NCBI GenBank assembly: GCA_030639955.1 | Contig: DAOWKH010000101.1 | Location: forward strand, 1 to 10,390 | Reading direction: 5' to 3' | DNA from: Candidatus Omnitrophota bacterium | GTDB lineage: Bacteria; Omnitrophota; 4484-213 | Length of the DNA stretch: 10,390 nt | Shown here: positions 6,901 through 10,390 of the stretch, in pieces | Layout: each line of letters opens with the position of its first letter | How positions within the stretch are numbered: the first letter of the stretch is position 1 | Position numbers and translations under genes: made by a program | Notes under the pieces: model-generated | What the model saw: the letters and a program-made list of their open reading frames with translations, nothing else | Database searches by the model: none | Told to the model about the DNA's origin: nothing

Positions 6901-8170
6901 AACCTTCAAACAGCACTTCTGCCTTCTCCGCTTCTTTTTCAGGAACCGCCATTCTCTTTTGCTCAATTAAACTGGGATCTTTCTGGCTATAAACTGTTTC
7001 GGCGCGGGCTTGGGTTATCCATAGCTTTCCATTCTTATCAATAGCAAACTCAATATCTCTAGTATCCTTATAATAATCTGCAATTGCCCGAACCTGTTTG
7101 GCTATCTCAATTGCTTTTGTATCCGAAATAGAAAATTTATTTCTAACTTCAGACGGGGGCTTTATTTCACGCGTCCCCCCTTTCTTCTCATCATAAACAA
7201 TTGCGGTCTCCTTCGGTCCTAATTCTTTGTCTAAGATGGCAATTTTTCCGCTCGGAGTCAAAGCCATTAAAAATTTATCCGGCGTCTGCGTGCCACTTAC
7301 AATTGCTTCTCCTAAACCTGGGCCCACATTAATATATATAACTCCTTTTGTGGTCCGATGACGCGAGTTCCAGCCTGTTTCTATATCTACACTAAAACCA
7401 ACCCCTGACTGCGCACTTCTAATCATCTGTTGCACAACTACAGCGTTGTTCACCGCAAAGTGGTCAAAGCCTTTTGCCGTTCGATATTCAATCGTCCTAT
7501 TTGTGAACAGAGAAGCGAAGCATCTCTTTACCGCATCCACGATCTGCTCTTCGCCGCGCATATTAAGATAAGTATCCTGTTGTCCGGCAAAAGAGGCATC
7601 GGGCAAGTCCTCTGCCGAAGCCGAACTTCTCACTGCGACTGCTAAATTCTCTACTCCTGCATCGCGGCAAAGCCGCCGATAATCTTTAATTATTTTGTCC
7701 TTTAATTCCGAAGGTAACTCTGCTGATACAATTCTGTTCCTTATGTTTCCACCTACATCGGCTAATATCCGGACATCCTGTTCCTTTAAACGCTCTATTT
7801 GTTTTCGGATATATTCCTTTAACCCCGGTGCAGAATCAACAAACTGTTTGTAAGCCGTAGTGGTAACCATAAAACCGGGAGGGACGGAAATCGCTTTGAT
7901 ATGTGCCATTTCACCCAGATTAGCCCCCTTGCCGCCTACTAATTCTACATCCCCTACGCCTACCTCATTAAAACCGACAGTAAGTTGGGAATACAATTCG
8001 GATTTATCTTTATCACTACCGGCTAATTCTTCAATTTGCTTGCGGAATTCCGGTTTATTAGACCGGATCTCCGGCAACAGCATCCTCATCCCATAAGCCG
8101 GATAAGGGACGCTGTTCAATAAAAAAGCAACGGCTATTGTTAGTGAACAGATTCTTTTTAATTTCTTCAT
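1..8170 (-). CDS. Giant multienzyme fusion: signal peptide + PEP synthase + degenerate PpsA barrel + unknown + PGK + permuted iPGM + enolase (partial, C-terminus beyond left edge)
   Basis: The reading frame begins at ATG 8170-8168 and runs 2723 codons to the left edge without a stop. Catalytic motifs of every domain from 7909 down to 58 fall in the same frame, so I see no frameshift. The start is supported by AAAGGAG (8176-8182) five bases upstream and by the ATGA overlap with the preceding gene. Domains in order: signal-like peptide 1-27; PEP synthase about 58-888; degenerate second PpsA barrel about 905-1134; unrecognised region about 1140-1415; phosphoglycerate kinase about 1418-1824; circularly permuted phosphoglycerate mutase about 1830-2409; enolase from about 2411. 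Each domain is described separately below. Normally these are four separate cytosolic enzymes; here they cover four successive reactions between 1,3-bisphosphoglycerate and pyruvate. Whether further domains follow the enolase cannot be seen. Domain identities are from motif recognition; joint function and location are inferred. Confidence 0.95.
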   Translation of the reverse strand, partial: MKKLKRICSLTIAVAFLLNSVPYPAYGMRMLLPEIRSNKPEFRKQIEELAGSDKDKSELYSQLTVGFNEVGVGDVELVGGKGANLGEMAHIKAISVPPGFMVTTTAYKQFVDSAPGLKEYIRKQIERLKEQDVRILADVGGNIRNRIVSAELPSELKDKIIKDYRRLCRDAGVENLAVAVRSSASAEDLPDASFAGQQDTYLNMRGEEQIVDAVKRCFASLFTNRTIEYRTAKGFDHFAVNNAVVVQQMIRSAQSGVGFSVDIETGWNSRHRTTKGVIYINVGPGLGEAIVSGTQTPDKFLMALTPSGKIAILDKELGPKETAIVYDEKKGGTREIKPPSEVRNKFSISDTKAIEIAKQVRAIADYYKDTRDIEFAIDKNGKLWITQARAETVYSQKDPSLIEQKRMAVPEKEAEKAEVLFEGSAGLGAVSGRVVIIDAETPAELTEQMNQVKKGDIICANVTGPDMVQVMKIAGGFVTEVGGNTSHAAIIGRELGKPAIVGVGKGLLRTLKSLKGEQDREITLTLDADRGCVYARAIPLEEIGKDIDISKLPLLAETKIGMIVANPAMAARFPISQYGSHYGISLMRAEFALADIGVHPQALFAYDRGEFNSGGEFEQETILKQKIEEKIKGYKSGYDFYVQKLSMAIAAIAACQKPEQIMTYRTSDFKTNEYRELLGGNLFEAEEVNPMMGFRGEGRMIDPGYADVFGWELEAIKRARDQGYKNVAIMFPVVRTPQELTRMLEFLDNKGLTRGKDSLEIGMMVEVPNNVLHMQEFLLDSKGKKRVDFISIGSNDLTQFTLGVDRDSEKMRTSFDETDPAVLKALEIVIKIAKKCGVKTGLCGQRPSSDPGFAAKLIEFGIGSIGVVDSSYVQVVEVVAEAEKRLKGVPAKPAPEFFVDSTLKPEEFHAVQISSNDILANFGIHPLAMDDELRKKYQGEVYKAMIEGEKHLPEGASLVFRTNDLDSLEFSELKNGKDKEIIENNPSLGFNGLVRLTNPAYEGFFRSELKAIIKGAIDVGYPVKLILTQVRTLEELKKAFAFFEKLGLVPGERGFSVGLEISTLANVLLLDDIFEKYDIDFVEINRQKLAQYQLAVDGKSKRKLVPEEEIEDSLRITEKIIYATVAKNKVNLEVPVEPATTLAAIDDGLPIKTGIGQRFLERGLSDAVKQNETPKVLAIHIDALNDKNDKIAFYLLKSQAENIEFALVSYASKETTEEKLAALGMNEDNFDYYVVKTNSQYETHRIREKYMTKHPDRKPLSENDLLLVGRYEDKHLIDPRGYYILSDFAVPFSAQMVVALEILVKERRYVNELINVFDTIREETELSADDLTFFAFNKGLQLLAPERFIDGELVDFERYEYVSRNKIRDKFNHAKIYERTVDGLFAEVDGGLPESALSGFASYDDKATIDDITRAFGKEWWDGEVVVLRSDLNIGATTRDNIDRKMSKIEEGIPNIETLSNLKAKVVVLTHSSRREKMYKGWDRTPEDGEIDPKYSTEPLAKVISERIGKPVKYVSASKGRLVEEAIRNMQPGDVIILENLRFWEGETAKGEKIALRNKYAEELYASFKKYNAKVVVSGAFQAGHRGGEKKGNASFYGMRFIDMKVTDSFTKKELKKIGSFVRNLKSPYWYIAMGDKLDKIDEVKKLIQKSGINGIIWAGKIAEEAKRNEDLLNLAKEHNVEMVFPLAYKWVEKLPDKTKPEQKVDYEIVPVEKLGEGKYKKGFAVDIEDTSLDYFEEVLKDNNVQSIFANGAAGMLEIKDLATGSMGIGQAVKNLGLPKKNVLFSGGSGKIIADEVGLDAIKCSGGGVVIRWLSKEGLPAISDLNTKAEIKQFAKVSSAQLPTISEQLEEIYEKEGANRDDYYISPIVVVDSKGEPVGKIEKGDIVIWINHRGDRSFAIMEALTNPDFNEHGNRFPVEDLDLTLIPFGRYDDEYFTNMGIQEAFPYSVKIESTLGSVLAENRITQARVAESEKYPHVTYFLDGRRNVIYPGEDTVIIPSEPVADKDKKPEMKFAETAQAVIEFVKGTNGREKKKVIVVNFALDIQGHELKGDKERGIRAVLATDKAVGEVLKAVEEEGGAAVVTADHGNIEETAILDKDGKPLKDKYGVIPSKQHVFDNPVPFIVNGLGKVKLKKGGTLANITPTILEILGLPKPPEMDESLLVDYEYKEISGPVVLIIRDGWGISKWDNPEANEWNAVKLANPSVDKELMKNNPWRLLKAHGDAVGLPEYQMGDSDNGHVTIGAGKAYDTLYKQIIEQIENDEFSQNTVLLDAFKKAKQEKRNIHIIGLTSSGGVHSGDPYLPALLEMAKRNNLDSAEIKINLWPILDGRDVQTRIPDQSGQYYLGQIQNKIEELELNNAQIAGIMGRYYAMDRDAIKRDQKGKYEESSPLWQERFKPAYRLWVYGEGVPVRKEIGGGEVKNLIATESSALGAPTVKVVAELADGSKGSFVVPAGTSAGIHERPTVSVEQAIKNVEKITAAIKGKGLTANQQVEIAQLMLEMDKKETLGANATLPVQMALAWAVAEQQNQGLYKFIREIKPSIAAKGKADVAFQMNITNGGLHADNDLDMQEFMIVPHAETYADAVRMGLEIDKALGEIYKREGLNIIPRGKEGGYSIPNLKGKGCHEKVLEYLIEAIEGAGYKAGRENIPGTVSLALDAAASSMLVENTKDRYHYEGEILVSEELIEIFKKWSEKYPIISIEDGLGEEDWDGWKELTKVL
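944..2683 (-). other. gpmI: Domain: cofactor-independent phosphoglycerate mutase, circularly permuted, residues ~1830-2409
   Basis: This enzyme interconverts 3- and 2-phosphoglycerate through a phosphoserine and two metal ions. Every family motif is present, but the halves are swapped. The normal C-terminal half comes first (about 1830-2171): NHRGDR (Arg1893, Arg1896), SEKYPHVTYF (Lys1974), LDIQGH (Asp2044, His2048), TADHGN (Asp2087, His2088) and His2116 before NPVP. The normal N-terminal half follows (about 2172-2409): RDGWG (Asp2182), QMGDSDNGH with phosphoacceptor Ser2237, GGVHS (His2298), LDGRD (Asp2330) and GRYYAMDRD (Arg2370, Arg2376). The native C- and N-termini are joined by about ten residues around 2165-2175, and the new ends lie within the phosphotransferase domain. 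The summed length matches a whole enzyme with nothing lost. All expected metal ligands and substrate arginines are present, so activity is plausible. Confidence 0.9.
2699..3919 (-). other. pgk: Domain: phosphoglycerate kinase, divergent, probably catalytically impaired, residues ~1418-1824
   Basis: Phosphoglycerate kinase interconverts 1,3-bisphosphoglycerate + ADP and 3-phosphoglycerate + ATP. The fold order is intact: LRSDLNIG (Arg1429, Asp1431, Asn1433), LTHSSR (His1471, Arg1474), ILENLRF (Arg1542), GHRGG (Arg1586), TKKELKKIG, ANGAAG (Asn1751), a CSGGG loop and LPAISDL at the end. The length of about 405 residues is normal. Substrate-side residues are largely kept. The catalytic arginine (Arg38 of yeast PGK, six residues before the conserved Pro) aligns with Lys1448. 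The nucleotide side is eroded: GGAKV is reduced to MGDKLDKI (1634-1641), the GGG of the hinge strand is gone, NGPMG is now NGAAG, and the Asp of GGGDT is Ser1789 in SGGSGK. It may be inactive, weakly active or ligand-binding only. Confidence 0.85.
3926..4753 (-). other. Region of unknown function inside the fusion, residues ~1140-1415
   Basis: I do not recognise this stretch. Its first part looks like an alpha/beta lobe: predicted strands such as VLAIHIDAL (around His1180), IEFALVSYA, FDYYVVKT and NDLLLVGRY (around Arg1270) alternate with charged helical segments. The later part is mostly acidic/basic helix, followed by a segment rich in aromatic residues (FERYEYVSRNK), and leads into the kinase domain. 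It has no obvious nucleotide-binding glycine loop and no clear resemblance to any glycolytic enzyme. The frame stays open, with in-frame landmarks on both sides, so it is translated. It could be a linker or scaffold domain, or a glycolytic enzyme remnant too diverged to recognise by eye. Confidence 0.6.
4769..5458 (-). other. Domain: degenerate second copy of the PpsA C-terminal barrel, residues ~905-1134
   Basis: This stretch repeats the landmarks of the preceding PpsA barrel in the same order and at nearly constant offset. FGIHP (His925) mirrors IGVHP (His599). FRTNDL (Arg961) mirrors YRTSDF (Arg665), offset 296. NNPSLGFNG (Asn991) mirrors NPMMGFRG (Arg695), offset 296. QVRTLEELKKAF mirrors VVRTPQELTRML. 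GLEISTL (Glu1060) mirrors MVEVPNN (Glu766), offset 294. INRQKLAQ (Gln1087, Lys1088) mirrors IGSNDLTQ. Conserved active-site residues are replaced (Arg695 to Asn, Asn795/Asp796 to Gln/Lys), and the segment with the catalytic Cys has no counterpart. It is probably a non-catalytic duplicate used for structure, dimer packing or ligand sensing. Homology is seen directly by alignment; the role is inferred. Confidence 0.8.
5507..7999 (-). other. ppsA: Domain: phosphoenolpyruvate synthase (pyruvate, water dikinase), complete, residues ~58-888
   Basis: PEP synthase makes phosphoenolpyruvate, AMP and phosphate from pyruvate, ATP and water through a phosphohistidine relay. All three PpsA modules are present. 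The ATP-grasp module has VGGKGANLGEM (78-88), AVRSSASAEDLPDASFAGQQ with Arg181, and an IEFAID...WITQAR strand pair. The swivelling phosphohistidine module has GGNTSHAAIIGRELG with catalytic His487. The PEP/pyruvate barrel has IGVHP (His599), YRTSDF (Arg665), GFRGEGR (Arg695), MVEVPNN (Glu766), SIGSNDLTQ (Asn795, Asp796) and GLCGQ with the acid/base Cys843. The length of about 830 residues is close to the usual roughly 790. Motif wording matches PpsA and not pyruvate phosphate dikinase. Nothing essential appears missing, so I expect an active enzyme. Confidence 0.93.
8090..8170 (-). other. Putative Sec signal peptide / N-terminal membrane anchor of the fusion (residues 1-27)
   Basis: The N-terminus has a basic start (MKKLKR), a hydrophobic core of about 15 residues (roughly ICSLTIAVAFLLNSV) and a small-residue exit PAYG, which fits signal peptidase I cleavage after Gly27 (Ala at -3, Gly at -1). 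There is no lipobox cysteine at the exit. About 30 further residues precede the first PEP synthase motif, so this is an added leader and not part of the enzyme fold. The gene upstream in the same operon also begins with a signal peptide. Glycolytic enzymes normally lack such leaders, so it may serve as an uncleaved anchor facing the cytosol instead of directing full export. Confidence 0.75.
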
Positions 8171-9693
8171 TTTTTCTCCTTTGCTAACTTCTTTTCCAAC
8201 TCCTCCATCTCCTCATCCGAAACCATCTCGCCTTTTAAAACCGAGAAATATAATTCAGTATCCATTTTACTACCAACCTTCGGTGTAATTATAATATAAG
8301 AAATCTCTTTTTGTTTAAGCAGTTCGGTTATCCCTCTGGTGTGAAACCCACCGCAGATGAGGATTGCCGCCTTTTCGCCCTTTACCTGCATTGCCTTCAG
8401 GGTGTTTTCAATCAAAATCTTATCCCGCTGGTCAGCAAGGGTATAGAAATTTTCCATCTCTGGCAAGCAAGTACTAAAGTTATAAAAGGGATTATTAAGA
8501 TTATATTGGGAGGCATATTTCTGGATAAAACTACGGAAAATCTGGGGAGTAAATTCGGACTTGTGGCTATAATAATACCCGACATCCTCGTTGGTGAGTT
8601 TGATATTGATAAAACCCTCTAAAATGTCAATATTCTTTAGCAGGCGGTCTAATCGGGCTTGGCCGCTATTGGTGTAAAGCGTTTCTTTGGCAACTTTTTC
8701 TAAATCTTTAATCTCGCTAAACAATCTGCGGTGATTAATCTGTTCGGAAATAATTATGTAATAGATATAGCGCTCAAGATTGGGATAAGTGCGAAGGGAA
8801 AAACTCTTTCCCGCAATAAGTTTTCTCAGATGGCCATAATATTTGCCGGCAGAGATTTTTTCGGCTTTGAAATCAACGCTCTTGACAATCAAATCGGCTA
8901 ATTCTTTTTCGGATAAACCCTGGCTCAATTCCTTTATCGCATTCAAATGCTCTTTCTCTACCTTTTTAAAATCTATCTCTTCCTCTAATTCAATAATCCC
9001 GCCCAACCGTTCAAAATTTGGGAAACGTTTAAGATTGACTGAATATCTGAAAAATATCCTATTAAGATAACCGACATATTTATTCAAAGAGAGTTTTCTC
9101 TCATCATAGGCAGAGATTTTTCTGTCTAATTCTTTTAACTCCGGGGCATAGATGTGCGATTTAATTTCATTCAATGCGTCTTTAACCTGCCGGCAGTATT
9201 GCAGAACATCGTCTTTATAAGAAAGAGAATTGTTAAAAGAATTTAGGTGCTTTCTGTAGAGGTCGGTGTCTTCGGCGCCATAAATTGTAAAAGGGATTTT
9301 TTTAAGTATGTGCAGATATTCGGCGCCGGTAATCTGGCCCTTGCTCATAAAGAAGCGGGCAACCTCTTCTTTTGTAGCCGTATCGTCAAAGAGTTCAAAA
9401 ATAGAGGTATCTACTTCTCCTTCTGCTCCCTCGGTCGCCACCAGCCGCCAGCCCTTATTTTTCAATAGATGATAGATGAGTTTTGCTTCGTTTGCCTGGG
9501 CTTCGTAATTGGTATGTAAATCCTGAATCTGGACAATGAGACGATTGTCCTTGCCCTGATAGGATTCAACCACCCGGCCATATTTCTCAGGGATGTCTAA
9601 TTTTAAACCGCCCTCTTTGGCATTTAATAAACCGAGGTTGCTAAAAGCAAATGTTAAAGTTAGCGTTAATGCTATTTGAATAAACTTCTTCAT
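8167..9693 (-). CDS. Secreted/periplasmic protein with TraB/ChaN/Tiki/EreA-like fold, 508 aa
   Basis: I chose ATG 9693 because the 27 residues from here form a clean signal peptide (MKK, hydrophobic core, LNA cleavage site after Ala25). A longer frame back to 9771 would start inside the -10 box of the promoter and translate a palindrome. The mature protein opens with a strand ending in QIQDLHTNYEAQ (Asp58, His60), then a helix and LVATEGAEG (Glu88). Near the end is ILICGGFHTRGITELL (His451) followed by a strand SYIIITP. This arrangement (D/E-x-H near the N-terminus, strand plus Glu, Gly-x-His near the C-terminus) resembles the Tiki/TraB/ChaN/EreA superfamily, whose members include metal-dependent peptidases and haem-binding proteins. 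The middle, about residues 110-420, is long, helical and charged. The C-terminus is a Glu/Lys-rich helix. It is the first gene of an operon with the glycolytic fusion. Precise activity is unknown. Confidence 0.88.
   Translation of the reverse strand: MKKFIQIALTLTLTFAFSNLGLLNAKEGGLKLDIPEKYGRVVESYQGKDNRLIVQIQDLHTNYEAQANEAKLIYHLLKNKGWRLVATEGAEGEVDTSIFELFDDTATKEEVARFFMSKGQITGAEYLHILKKIPFTIYGAEDTDLYRKHLNSFNNSLSYKDDVLQYCRQVKDALNEIKSHIYAPELKELDRKISAYDERKLSLNKYVGYLNRIFFRYSVNLKRFPNFERLGGIIELEEEIDFKKVEKEHLNAIKELSQGLSEKELADLIVKSVDFKAEKISAGKYYGHLRKLIAGKSFSLRTYPNLERYIYYIIISEQINHRRLFSEIKDLEKVAKETLYTNSGQARLDRLLKNIDILEGFINIKLTNEDVGYYYSHKSEFTPQIFRSFIQKYASQYNLNNPFYNFSTCLPEMENFYTLADQRDKILIENTLKAMQVKGEKAAILICGGFHTRGITELLKQKEISYIIITPKVGSKMDTELYFSVLKGEMVSDEEMEELEKKLAKEKK
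8176..8182 (-). promoter_or_regulatory. Ribosome binding site of the giant fusion gene
   Basis: AAAGGAG on the minus strand, five bases before ATG 8170. It lies inside the last codons of the upstream gene, so the fusion can be initiated by its own site and by translational coupling through the ATGA overlap. Confidence 0.85.
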
Positions 9694-9701
9694 CTTTTTA
9701 T

Positions 9702-9744
9702 GAGGCGAAACCTCAACCGAAGGCTTCGCCAGAGGTTTCGCCTC
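9702..9744. repeat. 43-bp two-tier palindrome in the operon leader
   Basis: GAGGCGAAACCTC (9702-9714) and GAGGTTTCGCCTC (9732-9744) are perfect 13-base inverted arms. Between them lies a second inverted pair CGAAG (9718-9722) / CTTCG (9724-9728). Both pairs share the same centre, base 9723, with three mismatched bases per side between them. In RNA this would be a strong hairpin with one internal bulge, starting a few bases after the predicted transcript start and ending eight bases before ATG 9693. No U-run follows on the minus strand, so it is not a standard terminator. It looks like a dispersed REP-type palindromic unit or a leader regulatory hairpin. Confidence 0.85.
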
Positions 9745-9761
9745 GCTCACACATTTTCTAA

Positions 9762-9790
9762 ATTCTACCACATTCCTTTTTCTTTGTCAA
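9762..9790 (-). promoter_or_regulatory. Near-consensus sigma-70 promoter for the 508-aa gene and fusion operon
   Basis: On the minus strand TTGACA (9785-9790) and TAGAAT (9762-9767) are separated by exactly 17 bases, an almost ideal housekeeping promoter. Transcription should start near 9755, giving a leader of about 60 bases that is mostly the palindrome. An A/T-rich run upstream (9797-9814) could act as an UP element. Confidence 0.8.
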
Positions 9791-9877
9791 CCCCTTTTTA
9801 AAGAATTTTATAAACCCTGCACCGTCCCTTGCATTACCCCTTCTGCTTTCAAAAACCTCTATGTCTAAATTTATCCC
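9791..9877. other. Spacer between the divergent promoters; no gene seen
   Basis: About 87 bases between the two -35 boxes. It contains pyrimidine-rich stretches and an A/T-rich segment near the minus promoter. I see no open frame with a start site, no tRNA-like fold and no clear operator repeat. Confidence 0.5.
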
Positions 9878-9906
9878 TTGACTTTAGTAAAATAATGTGC
9901 TATCTT
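9878..9906 (+). promoter_or_regulatory. Sigma-70-like promoter for the toxin-antitoxin pair
   Basis: TTGACT (9878-9883) and TATCTT (9901-9906) are 17 bases apart. Transcription would start near 9913, immediately before the ribosome binding site, so the leader would be only about a dozen bases. The -10 box is weaker than that of the opposing promoter. Confidence 0.6.
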
Positions 9907-9913
9907 CTTCAAA

Positions 9914-9920
9914 GAGGTGA
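9914..9920 (+). promoter_or_regulatory. Ribosome binding site deciding the antitoxin start
   Basis: GAGGTGA, five bases before ATG 9926. The GTG at 9917 is part of this site, so an upstream GTG start is unlikely and ATG 9926 is preferred. Confidence 0.8.
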
Positions 9921-9925
9921 GAAAT

Positions 9926-10192
9926 ATGGCTAATGCAACTGTCGCGCTTAATTTGGATATTAAGCAAGTGGAAAATCTGGTAGAAAAACTGGTAGAAAAA
10001 CTTAATATTAACCAAAAGATTCGTTTGGTGCGTAAGCTTGAAGAAGAAACCTGGCAAAAGAGAATGAAACAAATAGTTGCTAATGTTCGCCAAAGAGCTA
10101 AAAAGAATCCTATTTCTAGGAAAGAAATAACCCGCATCTGCGAAGATGTCCGTCAAGAACTTTATGAAGAGAGAATTAAAAGCAGTCGTTGA
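9926..10192 (+). CDS. Antitoxin-like small protein paired with a PIN toxin (VapB-like role), 88 aa
   Basis: An 88-residue, highly charged, probably all-helical protein. It opens with a short strand-like segment (TVALNLDIKQVENLV), continues with helices rich in Lys/Glu and a LVRKLEEETWQKRMKQI segment, and ends with NPISRKEITRICEDVRQELY. The pattern of a Leu-rich N-terminal part, ETW-x3-R and a final EI-x3-CEDVR-x2-LY helix resembles small antitoxins found upstream of PIN-domain genes. Such proteins bind and inhibit the toxin and often repress the shared promoter. The gene overlaps the next by 29 bases, supporting co-translation. The name rests mainly on this pairing, since antitoxins of this kind are poorly conserved. 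I did not recognise a definite DNA-binding motif. Confidence 0.72.
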   Translation: MANATVALNLDIKQVENLVEKLVEKLNINQKIRLVRKLEEETWQKRMKQIVANVRQRAKKNPISRKEITRICEDVRQELYEERIKSSR

Positions 10193-10390
10193 TACAAATA
10201 TATTTATCAGCGCATTGTTGGGTGGCAAGTTTGCCTCTGATATCGTAGATAGTTTTATAGAAGGAGAGTTTTGCTTAGTAATTTCTGAGCTACTTATAAA
10301 AGAATTAAGAAGAACCTTACACAAGCCAAAAATTTTTCCATCAATTACTGAGAGCGAAGCCTTCGAGCTCATATTCTTCATAAGAGCAAA
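10164..10390 (+). CDS. PIN-domain toxin (putative ribonuclease), N-terminal 75 codons, cut by the right edge
   Basis: From ATG 10164 the protein begins KAVVDTNIFISALLGG, the first strand and acidic motif of PIN domains (Asp10, Asn12). Helix segments follow, then CLVISELLIKELRRTLHKPKI, which carries the second conserved acidic residue (Glu47). This wording is typical of the PIN family annotated as putative toxin component of toxin-antitoxin systems (COG1569-like), Mg2+-dependent RNases that block translation by cutting RNA. The start lies inside the antitoxin gene in another frame (29-base overlap), the usual layout for vapBC-type pairs. The remaining acidic residues lie beyond the edge, so completeness of the active site cannot be checked. 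Confidence 0.87.
   Translation, partial: MKRELKAVVDTNIFISALLGGKFASDIVDSFIEGEFCLVISELLIKELRRTLHKPKIFPSITESEAFELIFFIRA

Noticed and set aside
9702..9744. Rho-independent terminator
   Set aside because: The stem is strong, but no U-run follows on the minus strand; it lies between promoter and start codon. For the plus strand there is no gene upstream ending here.
9694..9771. N-terminal extension of the 508-aa protein to a start at 9771 (26 extra residues)
   Set aside because: It would begin within the -10 box of a near-perfect promoter, it translates the palindrome, and it hides an internal, well-formed signal peptide starting at ATG 9693.
10350..10370. Short palindrome GCGAAGCCTTCG-like within the PIN gene as a further repeat copy
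   Set aside because: Only about five paired bases around CGAAG/CTTCG and within coding sequence. It shares that short core with the leader palindrome but not its 13-base arms, so chance is likely.
9884..10381. Long minus-strand open frame opposite the toxin-antitoxin genes
   Set aside because: It is antisense to two genes with clear protein features, ribosome binding sites and the typical overlap, and its translation shows no recognisable domain.

Overview
The window is almost entirely coding. It is dominated by one enormous open frame on the minus strand that starts at 8170 and is still open at the left edge: 2723 codons without a stop. Read domain by domain, this protein is a fusion of enzymes for four consecutive steps of lower glycolysis/gluconeogenesis. 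The order is a signal-peptide-like N-terminus, a complete phosphoenolpyruvate synthase (PpsA type), a second degenerate copy of the PpsA C-terminal barrel, about 275 residues I do not recognise, a divergent phosphoglycerate kinase, a cofactor-independent phosphoglycerate mutase whose halves are in swapped order (a circular permutation), and an enolase cut by the window edge. In pathway terms this is 1,3-bisphosphoglycerate <-> 3-phosphoglycerate <-> 2-phosphoglycerate <-> phosphoenolpyruvate <-> pyruvate on one chain. The PpsA, mutase and visible enolase parts keep their key catalytic residues. The kinase part and the second barrel have lost several, so the chain mixes likely active enzymes with likely pseudoenzymes.

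Layout from left to right: 1-8170 (minus) the giant fusion gene. 8167-9693 (minus) a 508-residue secreted or periplasmic protein of the TraB/ChaN/Tiki/EreA-like type, whose stop overlaps the fusion start in an ATGA, so the two form one operon with the 508-residue gene first. 9694-9925 a divergent intergenic region holding a near-consensus minus-strand promoter (TTGACA-17-TAGAAT), a 43-base palindrome centred at 9723 in the leader of that operon, and a plus-strand promoter (TTGACT-17-TATCTT). 9926-10192 (plus) a small antitoxin-like gene, and 10164 to the right edge (plus) a PIN-domain toxin gene that overlaps it, together a VapBC-like toxin-antitoxin module.

The organism is a bacterium with consensus-like sigma-70 promoters, Shine-Dalgarno sites and moderately AT-rich DNA. 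Very long multidomain proteins with Sec-like N-termini, next to a secreted Tiki/ChaN-like protein, remind me of Candidatus Omnitrophota (OP3) and related uncultured lineages. This placement is an inference from gene style, not from a marker gene.

The main puzzle is functional. Both proteins of the operon begin with export signals, yet the fusion carries enzymes that normally work in the cytosol with ATP. It could be a membrane-anchored or exported metabolic polyprotein, a substrate-channelling scaffold, or a chain partly made of repurposed non-catalytic domains. The sequence alone cannot decide between these.
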